NCBI RefSeq assembly: GCF_037026685.1
Contig: NZ_JBANET010000002.1
Span: 124,001-188,000 of the forward strand
DNA length: 64,000 nucleotides
Direction: 5' to 3'
From: Orrella sp037026685
GTDB lineage: Bacteria; Pseudomonadota; Gammaproteobacteria; Burkholderiales; Burkholderiaceae_B
The notes below the pieces were generated by a model, which searched no databases, was not told where the DNA came from, and worked only from the letters and a program-made list of their open reading frames with translations. Numbering within the stretch: the stretch's first letter is position 1; every line of letters begins with the position of its first letter. The position numbers and the translations under genes were made by a program. Shown here piece by piece: positions 1 through 6,829 of the stretch.

Positions 1-101
1 AGGGCAACATCGTGGAGGACGCACCCTCCGAACAGCTGTTCGCCCGGCCCCAGGAGGAGCGCACCAAGCAGTTCCTGCAGGCCGTGATCGAGGCGGAGTA
101 A
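1..101 (+). CDS. ABC transporter ATP-binding protein, C-terminal end (partial)
   Basis: Only the last 32 codons lie in the window, reading in the frame that starts at base 3 and ending in TAA at 99-101. The translation begins GNIVEDAPSEQLFARPQ and continues through ERTKQFLQ. This matches the usual tail of amino-acid ABC importer ATPases of the GlnQ/HisP type, in which a 'G.IVE.G.P..lF..P...RT..FL' segment follows the H-loop. The protein would hydrolyse ATP on the cytoplasmic face of an inner-membrane importer. The substrate cannot be read from this fragment. The gene is convergent with dut across a 51-base gap. Confidence 0.8.
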   Translation, partial: GNIVEDAPSEQLFARPQEERTKQFLQAVIEAE

Positions 102-152
102 GGCCCGGGCCGGACCTGCGGGCGCGGGACGGGAGCGTGCGCGCCGGCCGGC

Positions 153-602
153 TCAGCCGCGGCCGGTGCTGCCGAAGCCGCCCGTGCCCCGGTGGCTGGC
201 GGCGAACTCCTCGACGACGTTGAAGGCGGCCTGCACCACCGGCACGAAGACCAGCTGCGCCAGGCGCTCCATCGGTTCGAGCTTGAAGGGCTGGCTGCCG
301 CGGTTCCAGACCGAGACCATCAGCGGGCCCTGGTAGTCGGAATCGATCAGCCCGACCAGGTTGCCCAGCACGATGCCGTGCTTGTGCCCCAGCCCCGAGC
401 GGGGCAGGATGACGGCGGCCAGGCCCGGATCGGCGATGTGGATGGCCAGGCCGGTGGGCACCAGGTGCGTGCTGCCGGGAGCCAGCTCGCTCGCCTCGTC
501 CAGGCAGGCGCGCAGGTCCAGGCCGGCCGAGCCGGGCGTGGCGTATTGGGGCAGGTGTTCGCGCATCCGCGCGTCCAGGATCTTCAGGTCTATGGATTTC
601 AT
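153..602 (-). CDS. dut: dUTP diphosphatase
   Basis: The enzyme hydrolyses dUTP to dUMP and pyrophosphate, keeping uracil out of DNA and feeding dTMP synthesis. At 149 residues it has the normal length for a homotrimeric dUTPase. All five family motifs are present in order: GSAGLDLRA at 24-32, PRSGLGHKHGI at 67-77, GLIDSDYQG at 84-92 (carrying the catalytic Asp), ERLAQLVF at 112-119 and the C-terminal glycine-rich RGTGGFGSTG at 138-147. In many betaproteobacteria dut directly follows coaBC. Here it shares coaBC's strand but lies about 2.5 kb away, with three unrelated genes between them. Confidence 0.97.
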   Translation of the reverse strand: MKSIDLKILDARMREHLPQYATPGSAGLDLRACLDEASELAPGSTHLVPTGLAIHIADPGLAAVILPRSGLGHKHGIVLGNLVGLIDSDYQGPLMVSVWNRGSQPFKLEPMERLAQLVFVPVVQAAFNVVEEFAASHRGTGGFGSTGRG

Positions 603-624
603 GTTGAGCTTGTGAAGGCGCGGT

Positions 625-1248
625 TCAGCCGTGCCGGTCCCGCTGGGAAATCGTCGAGAGCGGCGGCAGCTTGGCCAGCTGGCCGCCGGATTTGCGGCGC
701 TGCTTCAGGCCTGCGCGCGTGAAGATGAAGGCCATCAGCAGCAGGAAGGCGCCGCCCATGCGGTCGCCATAGGGATCGAGCAGCATGTTCACGGCCAGCG
801 CGGCCAGCACCGCGCCGATGGCCAGCAGGCCCAGGCCTTGTCGGCGCCGGCCGCTTTGCCCGGCAAGGGTCTGCGAGCCGTCCTGTGCCTGCCCGGCGGC
901 CTGGGCCCGGGCATGGCGCGGGCGGGCCGGCTGCTCGCCGGGCGCGCCGCGCGGGGCCGCCGGGGCAGGAGGGGCAGGAGGGGTATACGGGGTACGAGCC
1001 GCCGTGCCGGCCTGGCCGTCCGGCGCGGCCGGGGGCAGGCCTGGCATGTCGCCCCAGCCGGTGGCCGCGCCGGGCGGGACGATGGCGGTGTCGGCCGGCT
1101 TGCGCGCATCGGGCCCCAGGGCGCGCCGCCAGCTCGAGTCCGACTCCAGCTCGCGCAGCGTCTGGCTGGGGATGGCGGCGCCGCGCCGGGCCAGTTCCTC
1201 GACGTAGGCGACGTAGTCGCCGTTCCTGGGTTCGTCGTTTCTCAGCAT
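625..1248 (-). CDS. Proline/alanine-rich membrane protein of unknown function
   Basis: I do not recognise this 207-residue protein. The start at 1248 (MLRNDEPRNG) is chosen because an AAAGGAG ribosome-binding site precedes it; the open frame runs further upstream but only over the DedA gene. Residues about 1-70 are polar and could be cytoplasmic. Residues about 70-125 are a disordered Pro/Ala stretch. Two hydrophobic segments follow (around LGLLAIGAVLAALAVNMLL and FLLLMAFIFTRAG), then a basic tail, so it is probably an inner-membrane protein with a cytoplasmic linker. It lies 20 bases downstream of the DedA gene on the same strand and is probably cotranscribed with it. Confidence 0.7.
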   Translation of the reverse strand: MLRNDEPRNGDYVAYVEELARRGAAIPSQTLRELESDSSWRRALGPDARKPADTAIVPPGAATGWGDMPGLPPAAPDGQAGTAARTPYTPPAPPAPAAPRGAPGEQPARPRHARAQAAGQAQDGSQTLAGQSGRRRQGLGLLAIGAVLAALAVNMLLDPYGDRMGGAFLLLMAFIFTRAGLKQRRKSGGQLAKLPPLSTISQRDRHG

Positions 1249-1268
1249 GGTGGCTCCTTTGTGCGCAG

Positions 1269-1910
1269 TCAGGCGCGCGGGCGCTTGCGGGCGGCCGGCG
1301 CGCGGCGCTTGCGCAGGACGACGTAGGCGATGGCAATGGCCGCCACCACCGACAGCGCCGAGCCGGCGATCAGGCCGGCTTGCTGGTGGCTGCCGATGGC
1401 GCCGGCGCTGCGCACGGCCAGGTAGCCGGGAGCCAGCAGCATGGGCACCCACACGATGGCCGACAGGATGTTGGCGATCTGGAAGCGCACGTGGCCCATC
1501 TTCATGATGCCGGCGATGGTCGGGATGGTGCTGCGGATGGGCCCGAGGAAACGGCCCACCAGGATGGACAGGAAACCATAGCGGTAGAAGAACAGGCGCG
1601 CCCGCGCCACCGCCTTGCGTTGCTGGCGCAGCGGCCAGCGCCGCATCATGGGCGGCCCGATCCAGCGGCCGATCCAGTAGGACAAGGCGTCGCCGATGAC
1701 CGCGCCCAGGATGCCCCACAGCAGGATGGGCGTCATGGGCAGCGTGCCGGCGCCCACCAGCCCGCCGGTCATCAGCAGCAGCGCGGTGGCGGGAATGAGC
1801 AGCCCGATCACCAGCATCGACTCGCCCATCGTGATCAATGCCAGCACGGGCCCGGCCCAGAACTGGTTGGCCTTCAGGAAGGCTTCGATGGCGGCGATGT
1901 ATTCATCCAT
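1269..1910 (-). CDS. DedA family inner-membrane protein
   Basis: This 213-residue integral membrane protein belongs to the DedA (SNARE-associated/VTT) family. Members are thought to scramble or flip lipid carriers and to support membrane homeostasis and proton-motive force. The family signature is clear: an acidic residue in ITMGESMLVIG near the N-terminus and GRFLGPIRSTIPTIAGIMKM in the second half, the conserved arginine/proline motif, between several hydrophobic helices. The tail is strongly basic. The start MDEYIAAIEAF at 1910 is the usual family N-terminus; an in-frame start 72 bases upstream looks spurious. It is divergent from the hydrolase gene at 2039. Confidence 0.92.
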   Translation of the reverse strand: MDEYIAAIEAFLKANQFWAGPVLALITMGESMLVIGLLIPATALLLMTGGLVGAGTLPMTPILLWGILGAVIGDALSYWIGRWIGPPMMRRWPLRQQRKAVARARLFFYRYGFLSILVGRFLGPIRSTIPTIAGIMKMGHVRFQIANILSAIVWVPMLLAPGYLAVRSAGAIGSHQQAGLIAGSALSVVAAIAIAYVVLRKRRAPAARKRPRA

Positions 1911-2038
1911 GGCGTGCGGAACCTCTTTTGCGATGCGGTATCTTAACGTGCCTGGCCGGCCGCCCGCCGTCCGGCCGGGCATCTATCAGCATCACGGCAT
2001 GCCTGCCGCCTCCGCATTCTTTCAAGCCACTTTCAAAC

Positions 2039-3109
2039 ATGGATTCTCTGACTCAGGCCGTGCTGGGCGCCGGCTTGCAAGGCGCCGTGCTCGGGCGCTT
2101 CCAGGGCCGCAAGGCGCTGGCCTACGGCGCCTTGCTCGCCACCTTGCCGGACATGGACGTGGTCATGTCCTACGCCGATCCGGTATCGAGCATGACCTAC
2201 CATCGGGGTTTTTCGCATTCGGTCTTCGTGCTCAGCGGCCTGGCCGCCACGATGACCTGGCTGATCCGCAAGCGCTGGCCCGATGCCGGCTACAGCAGCG
2301 CCCGGCTGTTCATGGCCCTTTGGCTGGTGCTGGTCACCCATCCCATCCTCGATGCCTTCACCAGCTACGGCACGCAGCTGTTCTGGCCGCTGGCCGTGAC
2401 GCCAGCGAGCTGGTCCAGCCTGTTCATCATCGATCCGGGGTTTACCGTGCCCCTGCTGCTGGCCGTGGTCCTGGCCGCCATCGGCGGGCCGCGCTCGCGG
2501 CTGTGGCAAACGCTGTGGTGGGCGCTGGCCTGGTGCGTGCTGTACCTGTGCCTGAGCCTGGCGGGCAAGGGCCTGGCCGAGCACCGGGTGCGCCAGGCGC
2601 TGCGCGAGCGGGGCGTGCCGGTGCAGCAGGTGTTTTCCGCGCCCATGCCTTTCAACATCCTGCTCTGGCGCGTGGTCGCGCGCGAGGGCGACGGCTACTA
2701 CGAAGCCGTCAGCGGCTGGTTCGACCGCGCGCCGCCCGAGATGGTGCGCCAGCCGCTGCATCCCGAGCTGGCGGTGCCGCTGCTCGATAGCCCGCAGTAT
2801 GTCCGCCTGGACTGGTTCTCCGGCGGCTGGCTGCGGCGCGACGCCATCGGCGACGAACTGGTGGTCAGCGACCTGCGCATGGGCATGACGGGCTACTACA
2901 CCTTCCGCTTCGTCATGGCCCGCCGCGTCGACGGGCAGTGGCAGCCGGTGCTGCCCGAGCGCTGGCCCAGCTCGCGCGGCGGCGAGCAGGAGCTGCGCGC
3001 CGTGGGCCGGCGCATCCTGGCACAGGAGCCGCCCTTGCCGCTGCCGCAGTGGTCCTTGCGCAACGCCGCGCCGCGCACCGCGCCCACCCGGCCCGGCCTG
3101 GCCGATTAG
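2039..3109 (+). CDS. Membrane-bound metal-dependent hydrolase, YdjM/DUF457-type
   Basis: The 356-residue protein starts MDSLTQAVLGAGLQGAVLG, the standard opening of this inner-membrane family. Conserved polar motifs that probably bind metal are visible: LPDMDVV near residue 40, YHRGFSHS near 60 and HPILDAFTSYG near 100. Three or four transmembrane helices follow, then a soluble C-terminal domain of about 180 residues. The substrate is unknown; the family includes E. coli YdjM, an SOS-induced membrane protein. The stop codon overlaps the convergent coaBC stop by 4 bases. The function is inferred from the family only. Confidence 0.85.
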   Translation: MDSLTQAVLGAGLQGAVLGRFQGRKALAYGALLATLPDMDVVMSYADPVSSMTYHRGFSHSVFVLSGLAATMTWLIRKRWPDAGYSSARLFMALWLVLVTHPILDAFTSYGTQLFWPLAVTPASWSSLFIIDPGFTVPLLLAVVLAAIGGPRSRLWQTLWWALAWCVLYLCLSLAGKGLAEHRVRQALRERGVPVQQVFSAPMPFNILLWRVVAREGDGYYEAVSGWFDRAPPEMVRQPLHPELAVPLLDSPQYVRLDWFSGGWLRRDAIGDELVVSDLRMGMTGYYTFRFVMARRVDGQWQPVLPERWPSSRGGEQELRAVGRRILAQEPPLPLPQWSLRNAAPRTAPTRPGLAD

Positions 3110-4308
3110 CGCCGGCCCGGCAGCCTTGCGGCGATCTCGGCCACCAGCCGGCGCGCCGCGCTGAGCTTGTCGGCCGGGGGCAGGGGATGGGCGCCCTGGG
3201 CGTCGAACAGCACCAGGGCGGTGTCGTCCGCGTCCATCACGTCCTGCGCGAGGTTGCCCACCAGCAGCGCGATGCCCTTGCGGCGGCGCTTGTCCTCGGC
3301 GTGGGCGGCCAGGTTTTCCGTCTCGGCGGCAAAGCCCACGCACCAGGGGCCGCCGGGCAGGGCGGCCACCTCGGCCAGGATGTCGGGATTGACCGCGAAT
3401 TCCAGCGCCGGCAGGCCGCCCGGATGGGCGTTCTTCTTGACCTTCTGGCCGCTGGCGTTGCTGACGTGCCAGTCGGCCACCGCCGCCACCGCGATGAACA
3501 GGTCCGATTGCGCCGCCAGCGGCATGACCGCCGCGTGCATCTGGCGCGCGGTCTGCACGTCGATGCGCCGCACGCCCAGCGGCGCGGGCAGGGCGGTGGG
3601 GCCGGAAACCAGCGTGACCTGCGCGCCGGCCTCGCGCGCGGCGCGCGCCAGGGCATAGCCGGTCTTGCCCGAGGAGCGGTTGCTCAGCACGCGCACCGGG
3701 TCGATGGGCTCGCAGGTCGGGCCGGCGGTGATCAGCACGCGGCGCCCGGCCAGCACCTTGGGCTGGAAATAGGCCGCCAGTTCGGTGCGCAGGTCCAGCG
3801 GCTCCATCATGCGGCCGTCGCCCACCTCGCCGCAGGCCTGGTCGCCCGCGGCCGGCCCCAGCAGCACGATGCCGTCCTGGCGCAGCTGCGCCGCATTGCG
3901 CTGGGTGGCCGGGTTGCCCCACATCTCGCGGTTCATGGCAGGCGCCAGCAGCAGCGGACAGGCGCGCGCCAGGCACAGCGTGGACAGCAGGTCGTCGGCC
4001 ATTCCGTGGGCCAGCTTGGCCATGAAGTCGGCCGAGGCCGGCGCCACCAGGATGGCGTCGGCCCCGCGCGTCAGGTCGATATGGGCCATGTTGTTGGCCG
4101 GCCGCGCATCCCAGGCGTCCAGCCAGACGTGCCGGCCCGACAGGGCCTGCATCGTGACCGGGGTGATGAAGCGGGTGGCGGCCTCGGTCATGACCACGTC
4201 GACGGCGGCGCCGTGTTCGACCAGCCGGCGGACCAGCTCGGCGCTCTTGTAGCAGGCGATGCCGCCGGTCAGGCCCAGGACGATGCGTTTGTTGGCGAAG
4301 TCTTGCAT
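3106..4308 (-). CDS. coaBC: Bifunctional phosphopantothenoylcysteine decarboxylase / phosphopantothenate-cysteine ligase
   Basis: CoaBC carries out two consecutive steps of coenzyme A synthesis: joining cysteine to 4'-phosphopantothenate with CTP, then decarboxylating the product with FMN. The 400-residue length is normal. The N-terminal flavoprotein (CoaC) half contains GLTGGIACYKSAELV near residue 12 and the substrate-binding NREMWGNPATQRN motif. The C-terminal CoaB half contains GPTCEPIDPVRVLSNRSSGK, the dimer/CTP site, and the lysine motif KVKKNAHPGG. The start MQDFANKRIVLG at 4308 is chosen over an upstream in-frame ATG because it is the family start. In related genomes coaBC follows lspA; here the two are about 21 kb apart. 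Confidence 0.96.
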   Translation of the reverse strand: MQDFANKRIVLGLTGGIACYKSAELVRRLVEHGAAVDVVMTEAATRFITPVTMQALSGRHVWLDAWDARPANNMAHIDLTRGADAILVAPASADFMAKLAHGMADDLLSTLCLARACPLLLAPAMNREMWGNPATQRNAAQLRQDGIVLLGPAAGDQACGEVGDGRMMEPLDLRTELAAYFQPKVLAGRRVLITAGPTCEPIDPVRVLSNRSSGKTGYALARAAREAGAQVTLVSGPTALPAPLGVRRIDVQTARQMHAAVMPLAAQSDLFIAVAAVADWHVSNASGQKVKKNAHPGGLPALEFAVNPDILAEVAALPGGPWCVGFAAETENLAAHAEDKRRRKGIALLVGNLAQDVMDADDTALVLFDAQGAHPLPPADKLSAARRLVAEIAARLPGRR

Positions 4309-4497
4309 GGGGAAAAGAAGGGGTGGCAGGCCCCAATTATGCGCCAAATGCAATACGAGAGGGCTTGTCACGTATCGGTCACGCGGCGCCCGTACGATGC
4401 CCCGGCTCCTCTCCTCCCCGTACCCGAACGGGTCCTTTACCGTTTACTCCGTGTGCCAGCCGACTCGATACTTCGCAGCGCCCCGGTGTTGCTACGC

Positions 4498-5178
4498 GTG
4501 CATGCTTGGTGCGCCATGGCCCTGATGCTTGCGCTGGTGCAGCCTGCCCGGGCCGTTCACGCGGCGCCGGCCGTGCCGGTCCGCTCGGAGATGCCGGCCG
4601 GCCAGGGCCCCTGGGATTTCGACATTCCTTCCTTGCCTTTGCACCAGGCGCTGCAGCGCTATGCCGCCTACACGGGACGGTCGGTGCTTTATACCGCCGC
4701 GTCCGCGCAAGGGCGGCGCTCGGCGCCCGTGGTAGGCCGCTACGGTGCCGATCAGGCCTTGCTGCAACTGCTGAAGGGATCGGGCCTGACAGTGCGGCAC
4801 GCTACCCCGCACGCGGTCTCGCTGGCGCCTGTGCGTGCCGGCCAGGCCAGCCTGACGCCCGGGGCCACCCCGCCTTCGGCCCCGCCGGCGCAGCGTGCCG
4901 CCTATTACGGCCGCCTGCGCCTGAGCGTGCTGCAGATGCTGTGCGCCGACGAACGCATCGACGTGGGCAGCTACCGCCTGGTGCTGCAGTTCCGCATCAC
5001 GCAAGCCCGTGCCATCGACGTGCAGTCCGTGGTGGCGGTCGATGCGCTCGCGCAAGAGCCTTATGTACGCGCGGCCCTGACGGGTCAATTGCTGCCGGCG
5101 CCGCCGGCGGGACTGGGCCAGCCTGTCACGATGCTGCTGACGCCGCAGGCCGGCGGGCGGCGGGCGCTGTGCGCATGA
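4498..5178 (+). CDS. Exported STN domain protein with a C-terminal TonB_C-like region
   Basis: This is a periplasmic protein of about 225 residues. A hydrophobic stretch (CAMALMLALVQPARA) acts as the signal peptide. It is followed by a secretin/TonB N-terminal (STN) domain: FDIPSLPLHQALQRYAAYTG, then VGRYGADQALLQLLKGSGL. After a short Pro/Ala linker, the last 90 residues (YYGRLRLSVLQMLCADERID onward, with PVTMLLTP near the end) resemble a TonB/TolA C-terminal fold. The start is uncertain: GTG at 4498 is a compromise between ATG 4516, which leaves too short an n-region, and several upstream starts, none with a good ribosome-binding site. FecI begins 13 bases downstream, so it probably acts in the same signalling circuit, taking the part usually played by the STN domain of a TonB-dependent receptor (inference). 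Confidence 0.8.
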   Translation: MHAWCAMALMLALVQPARAVHAAPAVPVRSEMPAGQGPWDFDIPSLPLHQALQRYAAYTGRSVLYTAASAQGRRSAPVVGRYGADQALLQLLKGSGLTVRHATPHAVSLAPVRAGQASLTPGATPPSAPPAQRAAYYGRLRLSVLQMLCADERIDVGSYRLVLQFRITQARAIDVQSVVAVDALAQEPYVRAALTGQLLPAPPAGLGQPVTMLLTPQAGGRRALCA

Positions 5179-5191
5179 GCGGGAGAGACGG

Positions 5192-5707
5192 GTGAGCAAC
5201 GAAGGCATTGCGGCCTTGCGCGAGCTGTTCTCCAGCCGCTATCGCGCCTTGCGGTATAGCGTGGCCAGGCGGCTGGGCGGCGCGGCCGAGGCTGCCGAGG
5301 ATGCCTTGCACGAGGCTTATGTCCGGTTGGCAGACAAAGGCGGCCTGCAAAACGTGCGCCATCCCGTGAGCTACCTGGTCAATACGGCGGTGCACGTGGG
5401 TATCGACCGCATGCGCGGCGAATCGCGCGAGTTGTCCGAGGGGGAAATCGCGCATTTCCTGGACGTGCCCGATTCCGCCCCCACGCCGCCGCAGGTCGCG
5501 GCGGACCGCCAGCGCATGGCGCTGCTGCAGGACGTCATGCAGCAATTGCCGGCCAGGCAGCTGGATATCCTGCTGGCCTTGCGGGTCCACGGCACGACAC
5601 GGGCCGACGTGGCGCGCCGCTGGGGCATTTCGGAGCGCCAGGTCGCCCGCGAACTGCTGGCGGCGCACAAATTCTGCGCGAGCGCCTTGAACGATGAAAA
5701 CGACTGA
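5192..5707 (+). CDS. FecI-type ECF RNA polymerase sigma factor
   Basis: The 171-residue protein starts at GTG 5192 with GGGAGAGA just upstream. It has only the region 2 and region 4 parts of an extracytoplasmic-function sigma factor. Region 2 spans about 10-80 (FSSRYRALRYSVARRLGG, then AEDALHEAYVRLAD and the HPVSYLVNTAVHVGIDRMR segment that contacts the -10 element). Region 4 spans about 110-165 (LQDVMQQLPARQLDILLALR, then RADVARRWGISERQVARELL, the helix-turn-helix). FecI-type factors are released or activated by a FecR partner when a periplasmic signal arrives. The fecR-like gene overlaps its end by 14 bases. The target is inferred to be this cluster, chiefly the exoprotein gene at 6830. Confidence 0.92.
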   Translation: MSNEGIAALRELFSSRYRALRYSVARRLGGAAEAAEDALHEAYVRLADKGGLQNVRHPVSYLVNTAVHVGIDRMRGESRELSEGEIAHFLDVPDSAPTPPQVAADRQRMALLQDVMQQLPARQLDILLALRVHGTTRADVARRWGISERQVARELLAAHKFCASALNDEND

Positions 5708-6695
5708 GGCCGACACCGGGGGGCGAGGCGCCGCGCCGGGCCGCCAGGGCGTACCGGCCTTGCTGCTGGAGCAGGCGCGCGCCCTGGTGTGCGAGTTCGG
5801 CAGTGGCAAGCCCGGCACGGCCGACAGGGACCGTATCCTCGCCTGGCGCGCACGCAGCCATGCGCACGAAGCGGCCTGGCGGCAGGCTTGCACGGAATGG
5901 CGCGAGATCGGCACGGCTGCGGCGGGCGTGCCGGTCCCGGGTATCCAGGGTGCCGCCGCGCCGCGCCCTCCCGTCCTGGGACGGCGCCTGTTTCTGGCGG
6001 GCACCGCGGCCGCTGCCGCCGGCCTGGCGGGCGTTGCCGTCATGCGGCCGCCCTGGGGCTTGTGGCCTTCCTGGGCCGAAATGGGCGCGGACTACCGCAC
6101 CCGGGTCGGTGAGCGGCGCGACATATCCATAGAACCCGGCGTGACGGTCGCGCTGAATACGCGCTCCAGCCTGCGCACCCAATCCGCGACGCAGGGCGTT
6201 GCGCTGCGTCTGGTGTCCGGCGACGCAGTGCTGTCCACGCAGGGCCGGCCCTGTGTCCTGCAGGCCGGGCGCGGCCGCATATCGACGCGCGACGGCGAAA
6301 TAGAAGTCAGCAGCCTGGACGGCGAGCAGGTCCATGTGCGTTGCGGGCTGGGGCAGGCAATGGTCTGGCATCCGGGCGGCGAGATGCCGCTGAGGCCTGG
6401 CGAGCGCCTGCGCTACGACGCCCAGCGGATCGAGCGGCTGCCCGGTACGCAGCGCGAAAGCGCCGCGTGGCGGCGCGGCATGCTGGAGTTCGAGAACGCG
6501 CCGCTGTCGGAGGTGGTCGAACAGATCAACCGCTACCGGCCGGGGCATGTCTTTCTGCAAAACGGCAGCTTGGCCGGCCAGCGGCTGAGCGCCCACTTTT
6601 CGACCGATGCCCTGGATGAGGCCATCGCGCATATCGGCCATTTGTTCGGCGCGTCGATCCGGCGGTTGACGGACGGCATCGTCATCATTGCCTAG
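5694..6695 (+). CDS. FecR-type transmembrane sigma regulator
   Basis: The 333-residue protein has the FecR layout. A cytoplasmic N-terminal domain (about 20-75) carries the conserved tryptophans W51, W62 and W69 that bind the sigma factor. One transmembrane segment at 98-117 is preceded by RR and followed by a periplasmic FecR domain (YRTRVGERRDISIEPGVTVA onward). The C-terminal STN-like region (LEFENAPLSEVVEQINRY and ISTDA-type repeats) normally meets the signalling domain of a receptor. The twin arginine before LFLAG resembles a Tat signal, a known route for E. coli FecR. Its first 14 bases overlap the end of the sigma factor gene, so the two are translationally coupled. Confidence 0.9.
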   Translation: MKTTEADTGGRGAAPGRQGVPALLLEQARALVCEFGSGKPGTADRDRILAWRARSHAHEAAWRQACTEWREIGTAAAGVPVPGIQGAAAPRPPVLGRRLFLAGTAAAAAGLAGVAVMRPPWGLWPSWAEMGADYRTRVGERRDISIEPGVTVALNTRSSLRTQSATQGVALRLVSGDAVLSTQGRPCVLQAGRGRISTRDGEIEVSSLDGEQVHVRCGLGQAMVWHPGGEMPLRPGERLRYDAQRIERLPGTQRESAAWRRGMLEFENAPLSEVVEQINRYRPGHVFLQNGSLAGQRLSAHFSTDALDEAIAHIGHLFGASIRRLTDGIVIIA

Positions 6696-6709
6696 CGATC
6701 CTGGGCTGT

Positions 6710-6724
6710 CATGAAAAATTCATG
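6710..6724. promoter_or_regulatory. Perfect 15-bp palindrome upstream of the exoprotein gene
   Basis: The sequence CATGAAAAATTCATG is a perfect inverted repeat (arms CATGAA/TTCATG, spacer AAA). It lies in the 134-base gap between the fecR-like gene and the exoprotein start at 6830. It is the most AT-rich spot of this gap and sits about 105 bases before the start codon. It could be an operator or part of a promoter. No convincing FecI-type -35/-10 pair or BvgA heptamer was recognised beside it, so the role is inferred from position alone. Confidence 0.35.
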
Positions 6725-6829
6725 GCCCCTCATGTCCTGATAGGGATGGGCAGATCGACTGAACTACTGAGCAGCCTGCCGCGCATCGGACGCGGCGCAT
6801 GGCTGGACAGCAGATAGGATCGACTCGGC

